Shown in pieces: positions 1-6,000 of a DNA stretch of 6,000 bases. The DNA is taken from NCBI GenBank assembly GCA_946615275.1, contig CAMOHV010000091.1, positions 1 to 6,000 on the forward strand, given 5' to 3'. This DNA is from an uncultured Verrucomicrobiota bacterium (GTDB lineage Bacteria > Verrucomicrobiota > Kiritimatiellia > RFP12 > UBA1067). Every line of letters starts with the position of its first letter. Position 1 is the stretch's first letter. The translations under genes were made by a program, and so were the position numbers. The notes beneath the pieces are model-generated. The model made no database searches, was not told the DNA's origin, and saw only the letters and a program-made list of their open reading frames with translations.

Positions 1-2451
1 CTTGAGAAGAGGGATGCGATACTGGCCGGGACGTCCGTTGCGTAAATCGTCGTAGGTGCCAACCCAGGCGACGTACTGCCCCCAGGTGCTGCTGCCGATG
101 GCGCGGTCGCGGAAGGCCACCACCCAGCGCCCGTCGGGGAGCTGCACGCCCTCGTGGCGGTCGCCCGTGAGGCCCCAGCACGTATCGACTGGCCTGGTCC
201 ACGTCTTCCCCTCGTCACGGCTGAAGCACATCATGCTCCGCGCCGTGTGGCGGTTCTCGCGGATGAGGAGTGCTATCTCGCCTCCGTCGGGCGAGCGCAG
301 CGCGAACGGCTCGCAGAGGTTCTTCTTGTCCGCGGCGGCGACGACGCGAGGCGGTCCCCAGGTGGCACCGCCGTCCTTTGTCACGCTCATCCAGATAGCC
401 TGGTCGTCGGTCGCGCGGTCCGTCTTCACCATCGGATCCTTGCGGACCTGCCCGAAGAGCGCAGTGGTGCCGTCCTTGAGCGGCATGAGCCCCGTTGGCG
501 GCATTCCGGCGGAGAGGTGCGCGGCGGGCGGCATCACCTGCCAGCTCTTCCCGCCGTCGCGGCTCATGAGGACGCCCAGGCCGCCGCCGGTCCCAGGCTG
601 GCAATTGGCGCTGAAGACGCAGAAGTTTACGCCCGAACCGTCCGGACGCGGCACGGTCTGGAGCGTGGGGCAGTTGCGGTGGAGCTTGTACTCGGCGGGG
701 AGGAGGTCGTCGATGCGCGTCCATGTTCTACCGCCGTCGTCGGACCGCGCAGCGGGGCCGCAGCCGCCGCCATGGTTTATCGTCCACACGCAGAAGAGCG
801 TCTTGCCGTCCGGCGTGAGGAGCGTCGTGGGGTGGCCCTGGTACGTGTCCTTGGTTCCCATGGCGACAACAGTCTGGCGAGATGCGTCGCGCGTGAGATC
901 CACTACCGGCAGCTCGTCGCGGGACGATTTGGCTGGCGCCCTTTTCACCACCAGCTCGCACGCCCTGAACCGGATGTTGTCCGGCCCCAGGCGCGGGATC
1001 AAGAGAAAGTTCATCCCGCCGTTGACGGCGGCGGTTGGGAAGGACACGCGCCATGAAGACACGGTCCCAGACTTCTTCGTCAGCCACGACAGCGCCGGCT
1101 CGGCTCGCAGCGACAGCGGCCTTGCCCCGTTCAGGCGGAGGCCCTGAAGAGCCTTCTCCGCCTTCTCGGGCGGCAGAAGCACGGCCGGAGAGAAAGCCAG
1201 AAGCACATCGGCCGAGCCTTCCGGAGGCGGGGGGGCGGCGAGGAAGTGCACGACGCGTCCGTCGCCAACGTCGAGGTTCGTCTGAATGTCGGCCACCTCA
1301 TTCTCCGCGGCGTCGCGGAATGAGACCGGATACGCCAGCTCCCAGCCGCCCGACGCGCCGCCGCACGGCCAGAACTTGCCGTCAAGCATCGCGTTCCATT
1401 TCTCGGACGCGGGGGGGCAGTGGAACGGATTGAACACGTAGAAGCCTGGCGCGCCCTGCGCGGCCTGCGCGGCGCACCAGCCGCGGTACTCCGCGATTGT
1501 CAGGTCCTGCCGGCCGGCGATGCGGTCCTTCACGACGCCCGAATCAAGGCCGGGGACGATCGTCACGGACGGATTGACGGCGTGGACGCGCCTCTCCCAG
1601 TCGCGGTAGTCAAGGTTGAAATCGACGGACGTGAAGAAATTGCAGGGGACTATCCAGTCCACAAGCCCCTCCTTCGCCCACTCCACGGCGTCGGTCCCCA
1701 GGGAGAGCGCACCCTCAACGGACGAGGCAACGCGCGCGCCCAGGAGTATGCGGCGGCCGCGCCGCGCCGACGCCGCGTCCACCATCCTCCTCGCCTCGCG
1801 CATGAACTCCGTGAGGAAATGGGCCCTTTCGCGCCCCTTGCCTGCGGGGAAGTGCCAAGGAAACCGGAGCCAGTCGCATTCGAGGCCGTCGACGTCGTAG
1901 CGCTCGAGAAGCTCGCGGATGTAGCCTAGCGCCCGCGCACGGACGGGTTCGTGCGAGTAGTCGAAGGCGTGGTCGCGCCAGGCCTTGCCCTTGTAGTTCG
2001 GCGTTACCTTGTATTCGGGGTGCTCCTGCCAGAGGCGGCAGAGCGACGGATAGTTGGGGTTGTCCACGCCGTGGACGTCGTTCATGCGCATCGAGAGCCA
2101 GGGAGAGACACCCCTTTCGCGCGCGCGGGCGGTCCAGATGGCGTAGGGGTCGATGTGGTTGTCGTGCAGCCACTTGGCCGTCTCGGCCCAGCGCGCGTCC
2201 TTGCCGGGCTCATCGAGCGCGGTCCAGATGGGCTCGATGGACTTCGTGTCGATGTTCGAGCGCATGGCGTTGGGGCACATGAAGAAATGCGTAACGGCGC
2301 CGCGGCAGACGGAGTCGAGATACTTCACGTACTCCTCGCGGGGGGCCTTGCGGAGGAAGTGCGTGTCGTCCTCGTTGAAGACGAATATCGGCCTTGCGGC
2401 GGCACCCGCGAGCGCCAGCGCGCTGCACAAAGCAGAAAAGACAGTTCTCAT
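1..2451 (-). CDS. Secreted two-domain protein: glycosidase-like TIM barrel plus sialidase-like Asp-box propeller (3' end cut)
   Basis: This frame reads 817 codons without a stop and runs off the left edge. ATG at 2451 is the first possible start: an in-frame TAG lies two codons upstream, and AAAGGA sits 7 nt before the ATG. Residues 1-19 look like a Sec signal peptide (R2, hydrophobic 4-16, cleavage after AAA). Residues about 22-385 resemble a glycoside-hydrolase-like TIM barrel of the GHL10/COG1649 kind, with DGLECDWLRFP at 188-198 at the expected strand end. Residues about 390-510 look like a beta-sandwich linker. Residues about 530-817 form a BNR/sialidase-like propeller with four Asp boxes: SDDGGRTW 570-577, SRDGGKSW 630-637, TKDGGATW 691-698, SRDEGKTW 744-751. 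LTGDRH (761-766), FRD (780-782) and GQYRIPLL (809-816) resemble the C-terminal part of uncharacterised planctomycete-type BNR proteins, so perhaps 50-60 codons are missing. The propeller opens with YQGHPTTLL instead of the sialidase Arg-Ile-Pro motif, so sialidase activity is not assured. Domain assignment is from memory of motifs. Confidence 0.88.
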   Translation of the reverse strand, partial: MRTVFSALCSALALAGAAARPIFVFNEDDTHFLRKAPREEYVKYLDSVCRGAVTHFFMCPNAMRSNIDTKSIEPIWTALDEPGKDARWAETAKWLHDNHIDPYAIWTARARERGVSPWLSMRMNDVHGVDNPNYPSLCRLWQEHPEYKVTPNYKGKAWRDHAFDYSHEPVRARALGYIRELLERYDVDGLECDWLRFPWHFPAGKGRERAHFLTEFMREARRMVDAASARRGRRILLGARVASSVEGALSLGTDAVEWAKEGLVDWIVPCNFFTSVDFNLDYRDWERRVHAVNPSVTIVPGLDSGVVKDRIAGRQDLTIAEYRGWCAAQAAQGAPGFYVFNPFHCPPASEKWNAMLDGKFWPCGGASGGWELAYPVSFRDAAENEVADIQTNLDVGDGRVVHFLAAPPPPEGSADVLLAFSPAVLLPPEKAEKALQGLRLNGARPLSLRAEPALSWLTKKSGTVSSWRVSFPTAAVNGGMNFLLIPRLGPDNIRFRACELVVKRAPAKSSRDELPVVDLTRDASRQTVVAMGTKDTYQGHPTTLLTPDGKTLFCVWTINHGGGCGPAARSDDGGRTWTRIDDLLPAEYKLHRNCPTLQTVPRPDGSGVNFCVFSANCQPGTGGGLGVLMSRDGGKSWQVMPPAAHLSAGMPPTGLMPLKDGTTALFGQVRKDPMVKTDRATDDQAIWMSVTKDGGATWGPPRVVAAADKKNLCEPFALRSPDGGEIALLIRENRHTARSMMCFSRDEGKTWTRPVDTCWGLTGDRHEGVQLPDGRWVVAFRDRAIGSSTWGQYVAWVGTYDDLRNGRPGQYRIPLLK

Positions 2452-2458
2452 GCGCTAT

Positions 2459-2464
2459 TCCTTT
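2459..2464 (-). promoter_or_regulatory. Ribosome binding site of the barrel-propeller gene
   Basis: Read on the minus strand this is AAAGGA, 7 nt before the ATG at 2451. With the in-frame TAG just upstream of the ATG, it fixes the start of the secreted barrel-propeller protein. Confidence 0.75.
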
Positions 2465-2485
2465 CAATGATTCTTAGACGCATGG

Positions 2486-2491
2486 ATTATA
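2486..2491 (-). promoter_or_regulatory. Candidate -10 box (TATAAT) for the barrel-propeller gene
   Basis: The minus strand reads TATAAT, a perfect sigma-70-type -10 box, in the only AT-rich gap between genes. Transcription would start near 2479 and give a leader of roughly 28 nt before the ATG at 2451. The -35 is weak: at 17-nt spacing the hexamer (2514-2509) reads AACTAT, and no TTGACA-like sequence fits at 16-18 nt. A weak -35 beside a large inverted repeat would suit an activated or operator-controlled promoter, but that is inference. A chance match in AT-rich DNA remains possible. Confidence 0.5.
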
Positions 2492-2512
2492 CCACATTTC
2501 ATCCTACGATAG

Positions 2513-2544
2513 TTACACGAAATCACTTTCGCGATTTCGCGTAA
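2513..2544. repeat. Inverted repeat with 12-nt arms, candidate operator
   Basis: On the plus strand TTACACGAAATC (2513-2524) and GATTTCGCGTAA (2533-2544) are reverse complements except at one position, separated by 8 nt. As minus-strand RNA the mismatch becomes a G-U pair, so all 12 positions could pair. It begins 20 nt past the metallophosphoesterase stop, and its promoter-proximal edge reaches the expected -35 position of the TATAAT box. No T-run follows the minus-strand stem (next bases CTATCGTAGG), so it is a poor intrinsic terminator. An operator for a dimeric regulator or an mRNA-stabilising hairpin fits better. The symmetry is seen directly; the role is inferred. Confidence 0.6.
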
Positions 2545-2564
2545 TCCAGGCGCAGAACGCGCCT

Positions 2565-3923
2565 CTATTTCAAAAACGCATAGCCGGCGTGGCATTCGTC
2601 GGCGCCATAGCCGAAGCCGGCGTACCTAACCCAAAGCTCGCGCGCGCCGACGAGCGCATGAGGGATCGGAAACTCGTTCACGTTGCACGCGAGCGCGGAG
2701 CGCTTCACCTCGATCCAGCTCTCGCCGTCCTGCGACATCTCGCACTTCGCCGGTATCTTCGTCTTGCGCTGCCCGCAAAGGTTCCCCAGGATCGCGTAGC
2801 GCGTGGCCGCAGGCGCCATCTCGCCCTTCGGGAACCTGTAGATCGTCGTGCCCACGTAGAAGAGCCATCCGCCGTTGTCGGCGGTCTTCTCGAACTTGAC
2901 GCGGCAGGACTTCTCCTCGGGAGAGCCGACGAACGCATTCCAAACCACGTCCTCGCGCCCCTGGTACGCGATCGGGATCTCGCCGCAGGCGGAGAACTTC
3001 TCCGGCATCGCCTCGCGCGAGAACACATCCCTGCCCTCTGCCTTGAAGATGCGTGCCACGATCCTGCCGCCGCGCACGCCGTACGCCCACCAGCCCTTCT
3101 CGTCCATGGTGTGCGCGGCCACCGCGAGCGTCCCGCCGCCCGGGAGCGTCCAGCGCGACGCCGCGTTGCAGTGCACATGCCCGCACAGCATCCACGTGAC
3201 GCCGGGGCGCCCCGCGAGCGCGGCCTTCGCGACGCGCCCTATGTCCCGCTCCATCCCGCACATGCCGACACTCGGCTGATGCACCAGCACGACGAGCTGC
3301 TTGTCCTCCGGGCACTTGGCGCACTCGTCCACTATCCACTTCTCCTGCACGGCGGAGATTATGCCGTCCACGCCGCCGTCCCACTTCACGAACCTGAGTC
3401 CACAGGCGTCGAAGGAGCAATATGGAGGCTGGTCGGGGAAATGTCTGCGCCAGAGCGCACGGTCGTCCTCGCCGGGTACAGTGTCATGGTTGCCCACAAC
3501 GTAAACGCGCCGCACGTCATTCCTCAGTCCGCCGGTGAGAATCGCGTTTATCGCGCCGAACTGCCTCTCGGCGTTCTCAGCCGCCTGTCTGGGCGCTGGA
3601 CGATGCCCGAAGCTGCTGTTGATGTAGCCTAAGTCGCCGAGCGCGCAGACGAACGCCGGCTTCGGTTCCATGGAATTCCAGAATGCGACGTGCTCCGCGA
3701 GATGCTGGTGGTGCTTCTCGGCGTGGATGTCGCTTGTAATGACGAACACCGACGCCCCCTGGGCATCGGGGTCGAATCCAAGCGAGCGAAAGGCCGCCTT
3801 CCAGTCCTCCTCCGCCGCGCACAGGGCGGTAGGGAGAAACGCCGCGCCAGCCGCGGCGATTGTCCCTTCGATAAACGATCTGCGTGTTGTTTTCATCTGC
3901 ATCGCGCTCATTTCGTTGTTCAC
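2565..3923 (-). CDS. Tat-exported calcineurin-like metallophosphoesterase with C-terminal beta domain
   Basis: Numbered from GTG 3923, the protein has 452 residues. A Tat-type leader (TTRRSFIEG at 12-20, alanine-rich 22-37) indicates folded export. The calcineurin-like metal site is complete and in order: SDIH 64-67, GDLGY 96-100, GNHD 144-147, H215 in VLVHQPS, and GHVH 248-251. Such enzymes hydrolyse phosphomonoesters or diesters with two metal ions; the substrate cannot be read here. Residues about 300-452 form an extra C-terminal region that looks beta-rich, with a MSQDGESWIEV stretch typical of carbohydrate-binding-like sandwiches, and about six cysteines. Start choice: GTG 3923 overlaps the upstream stop as GTGA and has AAGGA 6 nt upstream. 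In-frame ATGs at 3911, 3902 and 3896 are alternatives that keep the twin arginines. The open frame continues upstream of 3923, but there it lies over the MBL gene in another frame and is not coding. The gene is probably translationally coupled to the MBL gene. Confidence 0.9.
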   Translation of the reverse strand: MNNEMSAMQMKTTRRSFIEGTIAAAGAAFLPTALCAAEEDWKAAFRSLGFDPDAQGASVFVITSDIHAEKHHQHLAEHVAFWNSMEPKPAFVCALGDLGYINSSFGHRPAPRQAAENAERQFGAINAILTGGLRNDVRRVYVVGNHDTVPGEDDRALWRRHFPDQPPYCSFDACGLRFVKWDGGVDGIISAVQEKWIVDECAKCPEDKQLVVLVHQPSVGMCGMERDIGRVAKAALAGRPGVTWMLCGHVHCNAASRWTLPGGGTLAVAAHTMDEKGWWAYGVRGGRIVARIFKAEGRDVFSREAMPEKFSACGEIPIAYQGREDVVWNAFVGSPEEKSCRVKFEKTADNGGWLFYVGTTIYRFPKGEMAPAATRYAILGNLCGQRKTKIPAKCEMSQDGESWIEVKRSALACNVNEFPIPHALVGARELWVRYAGFGYGADECHAGYAFLK

Positions 3924-4954
3924 GCCTTTTCCTTCTCCGGGAAAAGATTGGAGGCATCCGTCGAGACATCGACCTTGTGCCCGTCGGACGTCACGCTTAC
4001 GTTCCCGTGGAGATTCGTCGCATACGCCTTGATCCCCATCTTTGAGTAGATGTTCACAGACGCCCTGCCCGCGCTGAACATCCACTTCAGGTTCCCGAGA
4101 GAGGCGATGGCCACCTCGGGAAGCGGCTTCATCGCCGCTACGTTCGTCCCCTTGTCGTCGGGAATGCCGTGGCTGTGGAGGACGACGACGTTCGCCGTCC
4201 AGATGCCCTTGCGCTCCATGTAGGGCCGCATGTATTCGGTTACATAGTCCGAGTTTATGTCTCCGAGGATCATGTAGTCGACTTCGCCTACGCGGATTCT
4301 CAAGCCCGTCGAGTTCGCGTTGAGCAGATGGTGGATCGATCCGTTTCTCTTGTAGTCGGGGCCGCGGTCCAGCGCCGTGCAGTATCCTGTCTTCGGCGGC
4401 CAGACGACTTCGAACTTCACGCCAGGTTCGTCCCATCCGAGCTTGTCGCCTTCGACAAGATACCGAGTCACTGCCCCTGGATGCTTCTTCTCCCAGTTGA
4501 AGAGATGGCGCTTTGCCGCGTCCACCTCCCTGTCCCCGTATGCGTTGAGCGGCTCGAACGAGTTGTCGAAGATATGGGCGATCTCGAAATGGTCCGCAAG
4601 ACACAGCAAGCCGCCGAAGTGGTCGGAGTGGTAATGAGACAGGATCAGCCCGTCGATCCTGCCGATGCCCCGCTTCTCGAGCCAGGGGATGATGATGTCC
4701 TTGCCGTTGCTCTTCTTGTCGTTTCCGTTCGCGGCGTCGAAGAGGTATGTCCTTCCGGCTGGAGTGCGCATGATTACGCAAAGTCCCGCGCCGCCGCTAA
4801 CGACCTCGGGGTTGATCACGGTCATCTCGAAGCGCCCAGGAGGCATATCCTGAGACGCGGCGACAGAGCCCTTTGCCGCGGCGACGGCGGCGGCCCCTGC
4901 CAGAAACTCCCGCCGTCCGAACATCTGACTGGCATTTGATTCGTTATTCTTCAT
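3920..4954 (-). CDS. Tat-exported metallo-beta-lactamase fold hydrolase (ComEC/Rec2 C-terminal-like)
   Basis: This complete gene encodes 344 residues. A Tat leader begins the protein (GRREFLAGAAAVAAA at 13-27), so the enzyme should be exported folded. The MBL zinc motif is intact: HYHSDH at 107-112, with D73 in LFDAANG, D232 in MILGDIN, and H260/H262 in VVLHSHG as further likely ligands. The layout, with a beta-strand start that handles a molecule's 'ownership' of the active site (LFDAANG), then SHYHSDHFGG, then ILGDIN, and a late NVSVTSDG strand, resembles the soluble MBL domain of ComEC/Rec2 and its stand-alone relatives. Those are phosphodiesterase-like or of unknown function. There are no ComEC membrane segments here, so a DNA-uptake role is not implied. 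ATG 4954 is chosen because AAAGG lies 8 nt upstream; an in-frame GTG at 4978 adds eight residues without a better site. It follows the lyase-like gene after 59 nt and overlaps the next gene by 4 nt, so an operon is likely. Confidence 0.9.
   Translation of the reverse strand: MKNNESNASQMFGRREFLAGAAAVAAAKGSVAASQDMPPGRFEMTVINPEVVSGGAGLCVIMRTPAGRTYLFDAANGNDKKSNGKDIIIPWLEKRGIGRIDGLILSHYHSDHFGGLLCLADHFEIAHIFDNSFEPLNAYGDREVDAAKRHLFNWEKKHPGAVTRYLVEGDKLGWDEPGVKFEVVWPPKTGYCTALDRGPDYKRNGSIHHLLNANSTGLRIRVGEVDYMILGDINSDYVTEYMRPYMERKGIWTANVVVLHSHGIPDDKGTNVAAMKPLPEVAIASLGNLKWMFSAGRASVNIYSKMGIKAYATNLHGNVSVTSDGHKVDVSTDASNLFPEKEKA
3930..3934 (-). promoter_or_regulatory. Ribosome binding site deciding the metallophosphoesterase start
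   Basis: The minus strand reads AAGGA inside the last codons of the MBL gene, 6 nt before GTG 3923. The spacing to ATG 3911 would be 18 nt, which is too long, so this site favours the GTG. A GTG is still a weaker start codon than ATG, so the choice is not certain. Confidence 0.5.
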
Positions 4955-4962
4955 TATTTGCA

Positions 4963-4967
4963 CCTTT
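4963..4967 (-). promoter_or_regulatory. Ribosome binding site of the MBL-fold gene
   Basis: The minus strand reads AAAGG, within GAGAAAGGTG, 8 nt before ATG 4954. It supports that ATG over the in-frame GTG at 4978, which would place this site inside the coding region. Confidence 0.7.
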
Positions 4968-5013
4968 CTCGATTTCACTCACATTGCGCGAGGACAGCCC
5001 CCGCCAAACACCA

Positions 5014-6000
5014 TCAAAACGCCATCATCGCATCGTATAGCGCGTCAAGCTCCCGCTTTTGCGCTTCGGTCAGCGGAACATCCTCTTCCAGCCGCCATTC
5101 CTTGCCCACCACGCCGGGCGGATGCACCGGGATTCGCGACGTGCGGTTCTTGAATACGCCGGCTTTCTGGAGGAAATAGAGCCGGTAGCCGCGCAGCTTG
5201 ATCGGCTCGTTGTCGAAGTCGCGCTGGTCGATCATCAGACGGTAGAGCGCATACCCCATCGTGAGCCTGATCTGATCCGCATTTTCGCCCTTCTCCATCT
5301 CGCGCCATATCTTCGCCAGAAGCGGCGCGAATGCGCAGCGCTCGCTGATGAGCCCCTCCGCTCCGAACTGTCGCGCCTGAAAGAGCCAGGACCATCCGCC
5401 GCGCGCGGCGAAGACGTTCTTTATGGTGGGCTTGGCGGCGTTCAGCATGGCGATCCTCTCGTTCACGTTGCGACCGCCGCTTTCCTCCTTCACGTAGCCG
5501 AAGACCGCCGGATAGTCCGCGGCCAGCCTGACAAGCAGATCAACCGACGGCGTCGGCGTCTTTCCCGGGGTGAAGGTCTGCAGTATGCATGGCCGCCGCG
5601 CTGCCTCGCCGAGCCGCCGCCATGCCCGCTCAAGGTCCTCCAGGGTCCTTGTGTCGTCCGGCGGCCTCGCGCTCAGCGCTATCTTCGTGGCGGGATATCT
5701 GTCCGCTGCCTTCTGGGCCGCATCCACGCAGGCCAGCATCTCCTCCGTCGTCGCGCCGTTGCAGCCGAACACCAGCACAATGTTCCTGCCCTGCATCCCC
5801 TTCGCAAGCGCCTCGTAGCTCAGCTCCTTCTCGCGGAGCGTCAGGAAGTCGACCGCGTCGTCTGACTGTCCCCAGATCACCCCCGGGCATCCGCACTTGT
5901 CGACGTACCTCGCCTCTTCGACGATGGTGCCGTAGTCCACCGACCCGTCCTTGTGGTACGCGACAGAAAGTATGGGGAACGGACCCCTTATCTCGCGCGG
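5014..6000 (-). CDS. DHDPS/N-acetylneuraminate lyase superfamily protein (5' end cut)
   Basis: The frame is open from the right edge to TGA at 5016-5014, giving 328 visible residues. The visible N-terminus (REIRGPFPILSVAYHKDGSV at 2-21) matches the first strand of the DHDPS/NAL barrel, so only a short N-terminal piece, possibly with a leader, should be missing. A GTG at 5940 would cut off this strand and is not the start. The Schiff-base lysine is present: K171 in GYVKEESG, equivalent to the lysine in the family's KE-x-x-G motif. Other hallmarks differ: the GTTGE-like loop reads IWGQSD near 42-47, and the Tyr-Tyr region reads LQTFTPGKTPTP near 140-151. The family performs pyruvate-dependent aldol cleavage or condensation (DapA, NanA, KDG aldolase and others). 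With these changes I cannot name the substrate, and dapA or nanA would be an overcall. The C-terminus (about 280-328) carries a Pro-rich stretch and a final helix usual for divergent members. It is the first visible gene of the likely operon. Confidence 0.88.
   Translation of the reverse strand, partial: PREIRGPFPILSVAYHKDGSVDYGTIVEEARYVDKCGCPGVIWGQSDDAVDFLTLREKELSYEALAKGMQGRNIVLVFGCNGATTEEMLACVDAAQKAADRYPATKIALSARPPDDTRTLEDLERAWRRLGEAARRPCILQTFTPGKTPTPSVDLLVRLAADYPAVFGYVKEESGGRNVNERIAMLNAAKPTIKNVFAARGGWSWLFQARQFGAEGLISERCAFAPLLAKIWREMEKGENADQIRLTMGYALYRLMIDQRDFDNEPIKLRGYRLYFLQKAGVFKNRTSRIPVHPPGVVGKEWRLEEDVPLTEAQKRELDALYDAMMAF

Noticed and set aside
56..1147. Plus-strand open frame of 363 codons
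   Set aside because: It lies antisense to the barrel-propeller gene, whose frame contains clear Asp boxes. The product is Ser/Arg/Pro-rich without motifs, as expected of antisense frames in GC-rich DNA.
1220..1240. Apparent frameshift at the C run in the barrel-propeller gene
   Set aside because: Careful recount gives seven C's, and the frame continues through the Pro stretch into the beta-sandwich and propeller without a stop.
2513..2544. Rho-independent terminator after the metallophosphoesterase
   Set aside because: The stem is adequate, but no T-rich tract follows it on the minus strand and it is rich in A/T pairs; an operator or stabilising hairpin is more likely.
2589..3632. Plus-strand open frame of 347 codons
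   Set aside because: It is antisense to the metallophosphoesterase with its complete metal motifs; the product is Arg/Ala/Leu-rich without a recognisable domain.
3924..4781. Upstream extension of the metallophosphoesterase frame to 4781, giving a 738-residue protein
   Set aside because: This stretch overlaps the well-supported MBL gene in another frame and translates to low-complexity Arg-rich sequence without motifs; the Tat leader and Shine-Dalgarno place the start at 3923-3896.
4955..5013. Promoter or terminator in the gap before the MBL gene
   Set aside because: Only the ribosome binding site is recognisable; no convincing -10/-35 pair or hairpin is seen, so read-through from the lyase-like gene is the simpler reading.
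5059..5865. Plus-strand open frame of 268 codons
   Set aside because: It is antisense to the DHDPS/NAL-type gene, which has the Schiff-base motif in its own frame; no domain is visible.

Overview
The window is GC-rich and nearly fully coding. Every gene I can support lies on the minus strand, so transcription runs from position 6000 towards 1. There are four genes: a DHDPS/NAL-superfamily lyase-like gene cut by the right edge, a Tat-exported metallo-beta-lactamase (MBL) fold hydrolase, a Tat-exported calcineurin-like metallophosphoesterase, and a large secreted two-part protein (glycosidase-like TIM barrel plus Asp-box propeller) cut by the left edge. High GC, two Tat leaders on accessory hydrolases, a secreted barrel-propeller glycosidase-like protein and a divergent DHDPS/NAL paralogue together suggest a bacterium of the PVC group (Planctomycetota, Verrucomicrobiota, Kiritimatiellota, Lentisphaerota). 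This is an inference from gene style only, since no marker gene is present.

Layout in transcription order. 6000-5014: lyase-like gene, 5' end missing. 5013-4955: short spacer. 4954-3920: MBL-fold gene with a clear Shine-Dalgarno. 3923-2565: metallophosphoesterase, whose best-supported GTG start overlaps the MBL stop in a GTGA junction. 2564-2452: AT-rich gap with a 12-bp-arm inverted repeat followed by a perfect TATAAT box. 2451-1: the large secreted barrel-propeller protein, which stays open to the window edge.

The first three genes look like one transcription unit. The fourth probably also has its own promoter, possibly controlled through the inverted repeat. A sialidase-like propeller next to a NAL-superfamily protein suggests sialic acid or other acidic-sugar scavenging, but both proteins lack the classical active-site signatures (no Arg-Ile-Pro motif at the start of the propeller; no GTTGE-like loop and no Tyr-Tyr in the lyase). 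The true substrate is therefore open. The two tandem exported metallohydrolases, one MBL-type and one calcineurin-type, could act on phosphate, sulfate or ester groups of the same glycan, but nothing in the sequence proves this.

I see no tRNA, rRNA, CRISPR array, insertion sequence or integrase. The most interesting points are the barrel-propeller architecture with atypical propeller residues, the degenerate lyase active site, the tandem Tat metallohydrolases and the inverted repeat over the -35 zone.
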